NCBI RefSeq assembly: GCF_040448675.1
Contig: NZ_CP159289.1
Location: 2,294,001-2,358,000, forward strand
Direction: 5' to 3'
DNA from: Dyadobacter sp. 676
GTDB taxonomy: Bacteria; Bacteroidota; Bacteroidia; Cytophagales; Spirosomataceae
Length of the DNA stretch: 64,000 bases
The notes below the pieces were generated by a model, which was not told the DNA's origin, made no database searches, and saw only the letters and a list, made by a program, of their open reading frames with translations. Both the position numbers and the translations under genes were made by a program. Shown here in pieces: positions 35,959 through 44,560 of the stretch (its first letter is position 1; each line of letters begins with the position of its first letter).

Positions 35959-37356
35959 ATGGAAAATCTAAACCCCAATAATTCCAACAACGACCGCCGC
36001 GATAACGACCGCCGCGGTGACGACCGCCGCGACTTCCTTAAAAAATCACTCGCCGGAAGCGCATTGCTTGGTTTTGGCGGCGTATTGCCCGGTTTCAGTC
36101 CGAAAAGCTACGCCAAAATCCTCGGCGCAAACGAAAAAGTGCGCGTGGGCATCATGGGCGTCAACAGCCGCGGCCTTGCATTGGCGACTAACTATGCTTT
36201 GCAGCCGAACTGCGAGGTCGTATCCATTTCCGACGTCGATACCCGCGCTGCCGAAAAATGCATTAGTGTGGTGAACGACACCCAGAAATCCAAACCCGCG
36301 AACATCCCCGATTTCCGCAAGGCGCTCGAAAACAAGGATATGGATGCCCTCGTAGTGGCCGCACCAGATCACTGGCATGCGCCGGCGGCTATTCTGGCTT
36401 CCAAAGCAGGTAAGCACGTATATCTCGAAAAACCTTGCAGCCACAACCCGCACGAAGGCGAACTGCTCGTGGCTGTCGCGAAAAAATATAAGAATGTGAT
36501 CCAGATGGGCAACCAGCGCCGTTCCTGGCCGAATGTAGCCGCGGGCATCAAGGAAGTGCATGACGGTGCCATCGGTCGGGCATATTTTGCCAAAGGCTGG
36601 TATACCAATAACCGCGCATCCATTGGAATAGGTAAAGAAACCGCCGTGCCGTCCTGGCTCGACTACGAATTGTGGCAAGGCCCTGCGCCGCGCCGCCCAT
36701 TCAAGGATAATCTGGTGCATTACAACTGGCACTGGTTCTGGAACTGGGGCACGGGCGAGGCGCTCAACAACGGAACGCACATGCTCGACCTCATGCGCTG
36801 GGGCTTGCAGGTCGACTACCCCACCCGCGTAACGTCGTCGGGCGGCCGGTTCCGCTACAAAGACGACTGGGAAACACCCGATACGCAAGTCATCAACCTT
36901 GAATTTGCGAACAATACCGCCATGACCTGGGAAGGCCGGAGCTGCAATGGCCGTACGATCGAAGGCGCCAGTGTAGGCGTGATATTTTACGGAGAGAAAG
37001 GCTCTTTGCAAATCGGCGAGGGCAATACCTACAAGATCTACGACCTCGACAACAAGCTCGTGAAGGATGTCAAAAACGATTTCAAAATCGACCCGCTCAA
37101 TAAAATGAACCCATCGCAGGGGCTGGATGCATTACATATCCAGAATTTCTTTGAAGGCATCAAGAAAGGCACGACCGTAGCGGCGGAGATCGTAGGCGGG
37201 CACCAGAGTACATTACTGGCGCAACTCGGCAATATCGCGATCCGCTCCGGCGAAACGCTCAATATCGATCCGACGAACGGGCATATCAAAGGCAGCAAAG
37301 CCGCCGAAAAATTCTGGAAGCGGGAGTATCAAAAGGGCTGGGAACCGACGGTTTAA
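35959..37356 (+). CDS. Tat-exported Gfo/Idh/MocA oxidoreductase, GH109-like
   Basis: This encodes 465 residues. The N-terminus is unusual: a hydrophilic stretch with three DRR units (RRDNDRRGDDRRDFLKKSLA) before the hydrophobic Tat core. The Rossmann motif is VRVGIMGVNSRGLALA, and HVYLEKPCSHNPHEG has the EKP Lys and substrate-region His residues. YNWHWFWNWGTGEALNNGTH is the aromatic/His segment seen in exported members. Many such proteins act on sugars by transient 3-oxidation, and some are NAD-dependent glycosidases (GH109, established). A GalNAc- or GlcNAc-directed role fits the nag neighbours but is inference. Confidence 0.85.
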   Translation: MENLNPNNSNNDRRDNDRRGDDRRDFLKKSLAGSALLGFGGVLPGFSPKSYAKILGANEKVRVGIMGVNSRGLALATNYALQPNCEVVSISDVDTRAAEKCISVVNDTQKSKPANIPDFRKALENKDMDALVVAAPDHWHAPAAILASKAGKHVYLEKPCSHNPHEGELLVAVAKKYKNVIQMGNQRRSWPNVAAGIKEVHDGAIGRAYFAKGWYTNNRASIGIGKETAVPSWLDYELWQGPAPRRPFKDNLVHYNWHWFWNWGTGEALNNGTHMLDLMRWGLQVDYPTRVTSSGGRFRYKDDWETPDTQVINLEFANNTAMTWEGRSCNGRTIEGASVGVIFYGEKGSLQIGEGNTYKIYDLDNKLVKDVKNDFKIDPLNKMNPSQGLDALHIQNFFEGIKKGTTVAAEIVGGHQSTLLAQLGNIAIRSGETLNIDPTNGHIKGSKAAEKFWKREYQKGWEPTV

Positions 37357-37500
37357 ATGGAGCAATTATCGGCTTTCCGTCCACTCACGTCAACGGGAAT
37401 AGACTACCGTAGCGAGAAACAGCTAGTTCCGTAGCTCCGGCCCGGTGAGTCTTAACTTTCTCGCGACTTCGACCCAGGCCAGTTTCAACTTCCCGGCCTT

Positions 37501-37644
37501 CCGTCGACTAAAGTCGACGGTAATAGGTTACAGTAGCTGGACGCGACCCGTTTCCGGCCAATTAAAATCTAATACCGTCAGATAAATCTGACGGAAAGAC
37601 TAATTAGAGACTAAACTCTTTCCACCAGGGGTTGAAACCCCTGG
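37501..37644. repeat. Cluster of 20-bp perfect palindromes upstream of the transporter gene
   Basis: The 37357-37668 gap contains no gene. It has three 20-bp elements with 9-bp arms: CCGTCGACTAAAGTCGACGG (37501-37520), CCGTCAGATAAATCTGACGG (37575-37594) and CCAGGGGTTGAAACCCCTGG (37625-37644). The first two share the outer CCGTC/GACGG while the inner four base pairs differ yet still pair. These are REP-like elements and may also end transcription of the upstream operon. Confidence 0.65.
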
Positions 37645-37668
37645 CCTTAGCCAAACCCTGAAAGCTCA

Positions 37669-38991
37669 ATGAAAAGCGAAGCCATTGCCATCAAAGTAGA
37701 AAACCTGACGAAGCGGGAAACGACGATCTCGATTTTCCTGATCGGCCTGATGTTCTTTATTTTCGGTTTTGTGTCGTGGGTCAACTCTATTTTGATCCCC
37801 TATTTCAAAATCGCCTGCGAACTGACAAGCTTTCAGGCATACCTCGTTGCATTTGCGTTTTACATTGCCTACTTCGTGATGTCGGTGCCTTCTTCGTATT
37901 TGTTAAAGGCTGTTGGGTTCAAAAAAGGTATGATGATCGGCTTCTGGGCGATGGCTTTGGGGGCATTCATATTCGTGCCGGCTGCCATGTCGCGGACTTA
38001 CGAGATATTCCTCGCCGGCCTTTTCACGATTGGAATCGGTCTTGCCATTCTCCAAACGGCCGCTAACCCTTACATTACCATCCTAGGCGCCAAGGAACGT
38101 GCGGCGCAGCGGATCAGCATGATGGGCATTTGCAACAAAGCCGCCGGCATCCTCTCGCCGATCGTCTTTGCGGCGGTGATATTGAAGCCCACCGACACCG
38201 ATCTTTTCGCCCAGCTCGGCACGATGAGTGACGCCGAACGCGCCGCCGCGCTGGACGAGCTCATCCGTCGGGTGATCAACCCTTATATTGGCCTCGGCAC
38301 ATTCCTGTTTGTATTGGGTTACCTGGTATTCAAATCGCCGCTACCCGAAATCGACACCGAACATGAAAGCCAGGAAATCGCGTCGGCCAATGCCGGCAAA
38401 AAGAGCATTTTCGATTTTCCACACCTCATTCTCGGTGCGCTGGCGATCTTCCTGCACGTAGGCACGCAGGTGATCGCGATCGATACCATTATCGGTTACG
38501 CCAATTCGATGGGCATAGACCTGCTGGAAGCGAAGGTATTTCCCTCCTATACGCTGTTCTGCACCATTTGCGGGTATCTGATCGGCATTGCATTGATCCC
38601 GAAATTCATCAGTCAGGTAAATGCGCTGCGGATCTGCACGATTTTGGGGACCGTTTTTACATTGCTCATCATCTTCGCGAAGGGGGAGGTCAACTTCCTG
38701 GGGCATACTGCCGATATTTCCATTTGGTTCGTCGTGCTGCTCGGCCTCGCCAACTCACTGGTGTGGGCAGGCATATGGCCGCTGGCGCTGGATGATCTGG
38801 GCCGCTTCACCAAGCTGGGCGCGTCGGTGATGATCATGGGCCTTTGTGGGAATGCGATTATGCCGCTTTTCTACGGGCATTTTGCGGATACGGTGAATGT
38901 GCGCGAGGCTTACTGGGTATTGTTCCCTTGCTATTTGTATTTGGTTTTTTATGCGGTGAAGGGGCACAAACTGCGCAAATGGGGCTTTTAA
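37669..38991 (+). CDS. nagP: FucP/NagP-type sugar:proton symporter (MFS)
   Basis: This encodes 440 residues with 12 hydrophobic helices. FucP-family signatures: FIFGFVSWVNSILIPYFKIA in helix 1, FVMSVPSSYLLKAVGFKKGM, and LQTAANPYITILGAKERAAQRISM. The position directly before nagA and nagB suggests N-acetylglucosamine uptake across the inner membrane, as for NagP of Shewanella and other bacteria. The gene symbol rests on context, and fucose or glucose transport is possible. Confidence 0.82.
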   Translation: MKSEAIAIKVENLTKRETTISIFLIGLMFFIFGFVSWVNSILIPYFKIACELTSFQAYLVAFAFYIAYFVMSVPSSYLLKAVGFKKGMMIGFWAMALGAFIFVPAAMSRTYEIFLAGLFTIGIGLAILQTAANPYITILGAKERAAQRISMMGICNKAAGILSPIVFAAVILKPTDTDLFAQLGTMSDAERAAALDELIRRVINPYIGLGTFLFVLGYLVFKSPLPEIDTEHESQEIASANAGKKSIFDFPHLILGALAIFLHVGTQVIAIDTIIGYANSMGIDLLEAKVFPSYTLFCTICGYLIGIALIPKFISQVNALRICTILGTVFTLLIIFAKGEVNFLGHTADISIWFVVLLGLANSLVWAGIWPLALDDLGRFTKLGASVMIMGLCGNAIMPLFYGHFADTVNVREAYWVLFPCYLYLVFYAVKGHKLRKWGF

Positions 38992-39027
38992 AAATGCGCC
39001 ATCCATTAATTAATCATAATCGATGGT

Positions 39028-39117
39028 CTACAAATCTTACGGTGCTCTGCACTCTACAAATCTTGTGGTGCTCTGCACCTTCATCGGTAAGGTGCGGAGC
39101 ACCGTAAGACTTGTAGA
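39028..39117. repeat. REP-like inverted repeats (TCTACAAATCTTACGGTGC type)
   Basis: Two direct units TCTACAAATCTTRYGGTGCT plus CTGCAC (39028-39053, 39054-39079) face one inverted unit GGTGCGGAGCACCGTAAGAC plus TTGTAGA (39091-39117). They form a strong hairpin between the transporter gene and nagA. The same family recurs at 48.0-48.2 kb. Confidence 0.75.
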
Positions 39118-39152
39118 TTTGTTGATTTGTTAACCGCAATAATTGTAACGAA

Positions 39153-40343
39153 ATGCGATTAAAAATTGTAAACGGCACGATAATCACCCCCTACCGCTAC
39201 ATTCGTAACGGGACGGTTTTGGTTGAAAATGGGGTGATTGTTGGGATTGAAATGCGGGATGTGGAATTTCCGGATGCGGAGGTGATTGACGCGGGAGGAC
39301 ATTACGTCGCGCCGGGCTTTATCGACCTGCATATCCACGGCGGCGGTGGGTATGATTTCATGGATGGCAGCATGGAGGCGTTTTTGAAAATTGCTGAAAC
39401 ACATGCGCAATATGGTACTACGGCGATGGTACCGACTACCTTGACGGCCGAAAAAGAGGATTTGCTCGAAACGTTGGATTGCTATGAAAAGGCGAATGCA
39501 GCGAATGTAAACGGCGCCCAATTCCTCGGAATGCATTTGGAAGGGCCCTATTTCGCATTGAGTCAGCGGGGTGCGCAGGACCCGCGGTACATCCGCAATC
39601 CCGATCCTGCCGAGTATGAGTCAATTTTGGCATATTCCAAATCCATCATCCGTTGGAGCGCCGCGCCGGAGCTGCCGGGGGCTATTGATTTTGGTAAAAG
39701 GTTAAAACAAAAAGGCATTCTGGCCGCGGTGGCGCATACGGATGCTATTTATGAAGATGTGCTGGAAGCGTTCGAGAATGGCTACACGCTCGCGACGCAC
39801 CTGTACTCGGCCATGTCGGGCGTGACGCGCAGGAATGCGTTCAGGTATGCAGGCACGATCGAAAGCGCGTTTTTGCTGGATATGGATGTGGAAATCATCG
39901 CCGACGGCGTGCATTTGCCCGCGCCGCTGTTGAAACTCATTTATAAAATCAAAGGTCCGGACCGCATTGCGTTGATTACCGATGCCATGCGTGCCGCCGG
40001 AATGCCCGAGGGCGAAAGTACGCTCGGCTCGTTGAAAAACGGGCTGAAAGTGATCGTCGAGGATGGCGTAGCGAAACTGCCCGACCGCACTTCATTCGCC
40101 GGAAGCGTTTCCACGGCCGACCGGCTCGTGCGCACGATGGTGAATATGGCCGACGTGTCGCTGCTCGACGCCGTTCGCATGGCTACCGCCACGCCCGCAC
40201 GCATTATGGGCGTACACGAGCGCAAGGGCACATTAGTGGCCGGCAAGGACGCCGATATCGTCATTTTCGATGAGGACATCCGCATTCAGAGGACCATTAT
40301 CAAGGGAAAAACCATTTACCATAACGCTATACCCCAAATTTAA
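39153..40343 (+). CDS. nagA: N-acetylglucosamine-6-phosphate deacetylase
   Basis: This encodes 396 residues. It is an amidohydrolase-superfamily barrel: GFIDLHIHGGGGYDFMDG holds the HxH metal site, HLEGPYFALSQRGAQDPRYI is the NagA substrate loop, and VAHTDA and THLYSAMSGVTRR carry metal-ligand His residues. LITDAMRAAGMPEG has the catalytic Asp. It removes acetate from GlcNAc-6-P to give glucosamine-6-P in the cytoplasm. It is followed after 12 bases by nagB, so both steps of the pathway are co-expressed. Confidence 0.95.
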   Translation: MRLKIVNGTIITPYRYIRNGTVLVENGVIVGIEMRDVEFPDAEVIDAGGHYVAPGFIDLHIHGGGGYDFMDGSMEAFLKIAETHAQYGTTAMVPTTLTAEKEDLLETLDCYEKANAANVNGAQFLGMHLEGPYFALSQRGAQDPRYIRNPDPAEYESILAYSKSIIRWSAAPELPGAIDFGKRLKQKGILAAVAHTDAIYEDVLEAFENGYTLATHLYSAMSGVTRRNAFRYAGTIESAFLLDMDVEIIADGVHLPAPLLKLIYKIKGPDRIALITDAMRAAGMPEGESTLGSLKNGLKVIVEDGVAKLPDRTSFAGSVSTADRLVRTMVNMADVSLLDAVRMATATPARIMGVHERKGTLVAGKDADIVIFDEDIRIQRTIIKGKTIYHNAIPQI

Positions 40344-40355
40344 CCAACACAAAAA

Positions 40356-41132
40356 ATGAAAGTCGACCAACTGGAAATCAATATCTCCGAAAACCGCCAG
40401 CAAATGGGCGAACGTGCGGCCAGGGCCGTGGCCGCTCAAATCCGCGATATTCAGGATACCCAGGAATTTGTGAACATCATCTTCGCCTCGGCGCCTTCAC
40501 AGAACGAGTTCCTGGCGACGTTGAAAGACGAGCCGGGCATTCAATGGGAAAAAATCAATGCATTTCATATGGACGAATACATCGGCATCGCCGCCGATGC
40601 GCCGCAGAGTTTCGGGTATTTCCTGAAAGTACGGCTGTTCGATCATGTGCCGGTGCGTTCGGTCTCATACCTCGACGGTAACGCTACCGATCCGCAACAG
40701 GAATGCGACCGCTATGCGAAGCTGCTCCGCGAGAACCCGATCGACATTGTGTGCCTCGGCATCGGCGAGAATGGGCATCTGGCGTTCAACGACCCGCATG
40801 TGGCGTTTTTCGATGATCCATTGGAAGTGAAAGTGGTGGAGCTCGACGATGCCTGTCGCCAGCAGCAGGTGAACGACGAGTGCTTCGACACGTTCGACGA
40901 AGTGCCGCAAACCGCATTGACCCTCACTATTCCGACCCTCATGAAGGCCAAATATGCCTTCTGCATCGTGCCCGGTGAGAAAAAGGCGCAGGCCATTTAC
41001 CACACCTTGGCCGAGGACATCCAGGAAGCCTACCCGTCGACCATCCTCCGCAAGCACCCGCACGCGATCTTGTTCATCGACCGGGCGAGTTCAGGGAAGC
41101 TGAAAGAAATTTCGTCATACTCGCAGGCATAG
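40356..41132 (+). CDS. nagB: Glucosamine-6-phosphate deaminase
   Basis: This encodes 258 residues. Signature: FHMDEYIGIAADAPQSFGYF with the catalytic Asp, and DIVCLGIGENGHLAFNDPHV with the Glu/His relay. FASAPSQNEFLATL is the phosphate-binding segment. It converts glucosamine-6-P to fructose-6-P and ammonia. It is slightly shorter than E. coli NagB (266) and lacks obvious allosteric-site residues, as in many non-enteric forms. It sits directly after nagA. Confidence 0.95.
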   Translation: MKVDQLEINISENRQQMGERAARAVAAQIRDIQDTQEFVNIIFASAPSQNEFLATLKDEPGIQWEKINAFHMDEYIGIAADAPQSFGYFLKVRLFDHVPVRSVSYLDGNATDPQQECDRYAKLLRENPIDIVCLGIGENGHLAFNDPHVAFFDDPLEVKVVELDDACRQQQVNDECFDTFDEVPQTALTLTIPTLMKAKYAFCIVPGEKKAQAIYHTLAEDIQEAYPSTILRKHPHAILFIDRASSGKLKEISSYSQA

Positions 41133-41178
41133 TTCCGCACCGGAGCTATCTTGCAATGTATTACCTCAACCCATTCAA

Positions 41179-42564
41179 ATGAGAAAAGAACTCTTGACAA
41201 TCGCTTTATTGAGCGCAATGGTATTCAATCAGGGATGTAATTCGAAGAAGGAGGAGGCGAAGAACGAGGAGAAGAAACCGCTGAGCCTGATCGTGGTGGA
41301 ACCCGGCCACTTCCATGCGGCGCTGGTGCAGAAATCGATGTATGACGATGTGGATTCGGTCGTGCACGTATACGCGTCCGAAGGCCCGGATGTGAAGGCT
41401 TACCTCGACAAGGTGGAGAAGTACAACACCCGCGCCGAAGACCCGACGCATTGGAAAGAGGAGGTTTACACCGGCCCCGATTTCCTCGAAAAAATGCTTT
41501 CCGAAAAGAAAGGTAACGTGGTGGTACTGGCCGGAAATAACCAGAAAAAGACCGATTTCATCAAAAAATCCGTCGACGCAGGCCTGAACGTGCTCGCCGA
41601 CAAACCGATGGCGATCGACGCGGCGGGCTTCGACAAGCTGAAAGAAGCATTCGCCAGCGCCGAAAAGAACAAGGTGCTGCTCTACGACATCATGACGGAG
41701 CGTTACGAGATCACCAACACCCTGCAACGCGAACTTGCATCGCTGCCCGAGATCTTCGGCGAACTCCAAAAAGGAACGCCTGAAAACCCCGCGGTATCGA
41801 AAGAAAGCGTTCACCACTTCTTCAAATACATTTCCGGCGAGCCGCTCGTACGCCCTACCTGGTTCTTCGACGTAAACCAGCAAGGCGAAGGCATGGTGGA
41901 CGTGACGACCCACCTCGTGGACCTCGTACAATGGAGCTGTTTCCCGAATGTATCCCTCGATTATCAAAAGGACATTCAACTCCTTTCGACCAAGCGCACC
42001 GCTACCCAGCTTACGCCGTCGCAGTTCAAGCTCGTGACCAAAAGCGAAACCTACCCTGACTTCCTCAAAAAGGACATTAAGGACACTTTGCTGAACGTGT
42101 ATTCCAATGGCGAACTAAACTACACCCTGAAAGGCGTACACGCGAAAGTATCCGTGATCTGGAACTTCCAGGCTCCCGAAGGCACCGGCGACACGCATTA
42201 CTCGATCATGAAGGGCTCGAAATCGAACCTGATCGTCCGCCAGGGCAAAGAGCAGAAGTACAAGCCTGTGCTTTACATTGAAACTACGGACAAGAGCAAG
42301 GCTTATGAAGACGCCGTGGCGACTGCATTCAAAACCGTACAAGACAAATACCCCGGCGTAGAGCTGAAAAAAATCGCCGCCGGCTGGGAAGTAGTAATCC
42401 CGGCGAAATACGATACCGGTCACGAATCGCACTTCGCGCAGGTGGCTAATGCCTATATGGGCTATCTCAAAGCAGGCAAGCTGCCCGAATGGGAGGTGCC
42501 GAATATGATTGCGAAGTATTGGTTGACGACGTCGGCTTTGAAGCAGGCGAAGGAGAAAAAATAA
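41179..42564 (+). CDS. Lipoprotein Gfo/Idh/MocA-like oxidoreductase with a long C-terminal domain
   Basis: This encodes 461 residues. MRKELLTIALLSAMVFNQGC ends in a lipobox Cys, followed by a Lys/Glu-rich linker, so it is membrane-anchored outside the cytoplasm. The N-terminal domain has SLIVVEPGHFHAALVQKS, a weak Rossmann start, and VLADKPMAID with the conserved Lys. The C-terminal half (from about residue 170) is the putative oxidoreductase domain with WFFDVNQQGEGMVDVTTHLVDLVQW. It is the last gene of the cluster and is closed by a strong terminator. Its substrate is presumably the same sugar class handled by the two Tat-exported relatives. Confidence 0.83.
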   Translation: MRKELLTIALLSAMVFNQGCNSKKEEAKNEEKKPLSLIVVEPGHFHAALVQKSMYDDVDSVVHVYASEGPDVKAYLDKVEKYNTRAEDPTHWKEEVYTGPDFLEKMLSEKKGNVVVLAGNNQKKTDFIKKSVDAGLNVLADKPMAIDAAGFDKLKEAFASAEKNKVLLYDIMTERYEITNTLQRELASLPEIFGELQKGTPENPAVSKESVHHFFKYISGEPLVRPTWFFDVNQQGEGMVDVTTHLVDLVQWSCFPNVSLDYQKDIQLLSTKRTATQLTPSQFKLVTKSETYPDFLKKDIKDTLLNVYSNGELNYTLKGVHAKVSVIWNFQAPEGTGDTHYSIMKGSKSNLIVRQGKEQKYKPVLYIETTDKSKAYEDAVATAFKTVQDKYPGVELKKIAAGWEVVIPAKYDTGHESHFAQVANAYMGYLKAGKLPEWEVPNMIAKYWLTTSALKQAKEKK

Positions 42565-42605
42565 ATCTATTGCCGTCGTCTTAAAGACGACGGCAATAGA
42601 TTTTT
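42563..42605. terminator. Terminator ending the amino-sugar cluster
   Basis: A near-perfect 20-bp stem (42563-42582 with 42584-42603, one-base centre) is followed by TTTTT. Its core CCGTCGTCTTAAAGACGACGG is one base over the 20-bp palindrome form seen at 37.5 kb and has the same CCGTC/GACGG ends, so a REP-like element appears to serve as the terminator. Confidence 0.82.
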
Positions 42606-42676
42606 GGGGACGAGTGGTGCTTTGCTGCTCGTCCTTTTTTGTTTTTTAGCCTGCGAAAGCAATTACGAAGCCACTG

Positions 42677-43150
42677 TCAATGCGCTTCCTCGTCGCTAAT
42701 GCTCTTCAACGCTGCTTGAATCTCGTCGTTCCTCGCCCCTCTCGTCAAATCCAAAATGACGACCGTTTCAATTTCAAAATCATCGTCGTGTGCAGCTACT
42801 ATTGAAAACCAAATTCCATCAGCGAAATCATGATGAAAAGTAGTCATAATATCATGCTTCGGTAAATACAACGGCTCAATATCCACTTGGCGAAAGGCAA
42901 TCTCCTCGTCAATCAGGTCATGTACTAATTCACACTGATTTCCAATGGTTGCGACCCAGCCCACGTCCTTTCCGATGATCTTACTGATTACCTCGTCCAG
43001 ATACCGTCGCTCGCAGTCGTCGCTGACTAATATGCACAGCCAGTTGGCATTGGGAAGACTGCTCGACCAATTCATGGCAGTATCGTATTCAACGAGAATT
43101 ACCCTGCGCCCATAAAGAAAGTAGTCTGGCTTCATGATTGTATATTTCAT
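42677..43150 (-). CDS. Hypothetical protein, partner of the 2H phosphoesterase
   Basis: This encodes 157 residues with no signal peptide or membrane segment. It has an acidic, mixed alpha/beta look with YGRRVILVEYDTAMNWSSSL at the start and FEIETVVILDLTRGARNDEI near the end. No catalytic motif or family was recognised with confidence. Its ATG at 43150 directly follows the stop codon of the 2H phosphoesterase gene with no gap, so the two are transcribed and probably translated together. Confidence 0.7.
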   Translation of the reverse strand: MKYTIMKPDYFLYGRRVILVEYDTAMNWSSSLPNANWLCILVSDDCERRYLDEVISKIIGKDVGWVATIGNQCELVHDLIDEEIAFRQVDIEPLYLPKHDIMTTFHHDFADGIWFSIVAAHDDDFEIETVVILDLTRGARNDEIQAALKSISDEEAH

Positions 43151-43738
43151 CTAGGAGGTTGGCCCGGATTTGAAGCCCGCTCCCAGCATTGGGAGCTCAA
43201 CAACGACATCAAACTGCTTTCTATCGTCGTTGAATTTCCGAATGGCGAGTGAGTCGCACCAAAACTTGGCGTTAAAATCTTTAAAAAGCGAGTAAGCTAT
43301 ATCGATCCAATGCGGTTGCAGCCGCCTGCCGATGGTCATATGTGGGGTATCGAACATCTCTGTCCATCCTTCTATGTGGATACTTAAAATCTCGGGACTC
43401 AGTACCTGCCGGAACCGGATACACCGCTCGATAATTGATCTTGACGAATGGCTGGTCAGATGCACGTAAAATGCTCCGCTCGCTAAGAAGTGATTAAAGC
43501 CATGAAATTCCAGCTCGAAAGGATCCAGCATTCCTACCGCCCTCGTTAATTCTTTAACCATTACCGGATAATGCTCATCATAAGCATAAAATTCAAAAAG
43601 CGTGATATGCGCTTCTGAATTGACGCTATTGTAGAATCCGCCAATGGCCTTCTTCAAGGCCTGCTTCATTTCTTTGACCTCCGCGATGATGTCTACGGGT
43701 GGGCGGATGGCGATGATATAGCGGATTGGCTGGTTCAT
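43151..43738 (-). CDS. 2'-5' RNA ligase / 2H phosphoesterase family protein
   Basis: This encodes 195 residues. Two HxT motifs are present, HITLFEF at about 43 and HMTIGRRL at about 132, giving the paired catalytic histidines of the 2H superfamily. Members cleave 2',5' or cyclic phosphodiesters, and some remove cyclic-nucleotide second messengers. It is cytoplasmic. It is divergently arranged against the zeta-like toxin gene, with 98 bases containing three repeats. The island context suggests a link to toxin or defence signalling, but this is speculative. Confidence 0.85.
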   Translation of the reverse strand: MNQPIRYIIAIRPPVDIIAEVKEMKQALKKAIGGFYNSVNSEAHITLFEFYAYDEHYPVMVKELTRAVGMLDPFELEFHGFNHFLASGAFYVHLTSHSSRSIIERCIRFRQVLSPEILSIHIEGWTEMFDTPHMTIGRRLQPHWIDIAYSLFKDFNAKFWCDSLAIRKFNDDRKQFDVVVELPMLGAGFKSGPTS

Positions 43739-43740
43739 TT

Positions 43741-43808
43741 GTTAAAAACACTTATTTATTGTGAAAAGTAATTATTTATTGACTGTTTTCGTGAAAAGTG
43801 ATTATTTA
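43741..43808. promoter_or_regulatory. Direct repeats in the divergent promoter region (possible operator)
   Basis: GTGAAAAGTAATTATTTA (43761-43778) and GTGAAAAGTGATTATTTA (43791-43808) are 30 bases apart with one mismatch. A looser copy, GTTAAAAACACTTATTTA, lies at 43741-43758. The 20- and 30-base spacings keep the copies on roughly one helical face, as expected for an autoregulatory binding site. Confidence 0.45.
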
Positions 43809-43836
43809 CGCTCCCACTGATGGTCGTGAAACGCTT

Positions 43837-44421
43837 ATGCCAAACAAGAACCTTTACATCATAGCCGGTTGCAATGGCGCAGGTAAAACTACCGCCTCCT
43901 TCACCATTTTGCCCGAAATTATTGAATGTAAAGAGTTCGTCAATGCTGATGAGATCGCAAAAGGTGTATCCCCATTTCAACCTGAAAAAGTGGCCTTCGA
44001 AGCCGGGCGAATTATGCTGAACAGGATTAACGACTTGCTGGCCGGCGATCAATGCTTCGCATTTGAAACAACGCTGGCGACCAGGAGTTACAAAGCCAAG
44101 ATTGAAGAGGCAAAGCGGAAAGGATACACCGCCACATTGATCTTTTTCTGGCTGGATAATGTTGACTTAGCCAAAGAACGTGTAAGAATCAGAGTGTCAG
44201 AAGGCGGCCATAATATCGAGTCTGAGGTAATTGAACGGCGGTATTTCAAAGGAATCAGAAATTTGTTCGATATTTACCTGCCGATTGTTGATGGTGCGTT
44301 CATATTCGATAACTCTTGGGGAAAACGCGAGCTACTAGCACAGAAGACAGTGGACGGCGGCATGAACGTTGTCAACGATCATAAATTCAATAAATTAAAG
44401 AGCTATTATGACCACGGTTAA
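43837..44421 (+). CDS. Zeta-toxin-like P-loop kinase
   Basis: This encodes 194 residues from ATG 43837; an upstream in-frame ATG at 43798 falls in the repeat region and is less likely. Walker A is GCNGAGKTT at about 10-18. FAFETTLATRSYKAKIEEAK is the zeta-family substrate/arginine segment, and FFWLDNVDLAKERVRIRVSEGGH follows, containing the arginines that stabilise the transition state. Zeta toxins phosphorylate UDP-GlcNAc and block wall synthesis; related cytoplasmic kinases act on other substrates. It overlaps the next small gene by 14 bases. Confidence 0.85.
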   Translation: MPNKNLYIIAGCNGAGKTTASFTILPEIIECKEFVNADEIAKGVSPFQPEKVAFEAGRIMLNRINDLLAGDQCFAFETTLATRSYKAKIEEAKRKGYTATLIFFWLDNVDLAKERVRIRVSEGGHNIESEVIERRYFKGIRNLFDIYLPIVDGAFIFDNSWGKRELLAQKTVDGGMNVVNDHKFNKLKSYYDHG

Positions 44422-44560
44422 AGAGCAAATGGAACTACGAGATAAGCTTCTTGCCGGCCTGGACAAGGCTTACGAAAAACTCATCGAATACAAGAAGCAG
44501 AAAAACAGCGTACTCGTGGTCATGAGAGATGGCAAAATCACGCACATTAAACCTGAGTAA
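44408..44560 (+). CDS. Small protein, probable antitoxin of the zeta-like kinase
   Basis: This encodes 50 residues. MTTVKEQMELRDKLLAGLDK continues through a Lys-rich helix to SVLVVMRDGKITHIKPE. It overlaps the kinase gene by 14 bases and is in the same direction, a common toxin-antitoxin layout. The helical N-terminus and short beta C-terminus suit a small binding partner. Its size makes it easy to miss in routine annotation. Confidence 0.65.
   Translation: MTTVKEQMELRDKLLAGLDKAYEKLIEYKKQKNSVLVVMRDGKITHIKPE

Noticed and set aside
36046..37011. 321-codon minus-strand ORF in the oxidoreductase gene
   Set aside because: Antisense shadow of a well-recognised Gfo/Idh/MocA protein.
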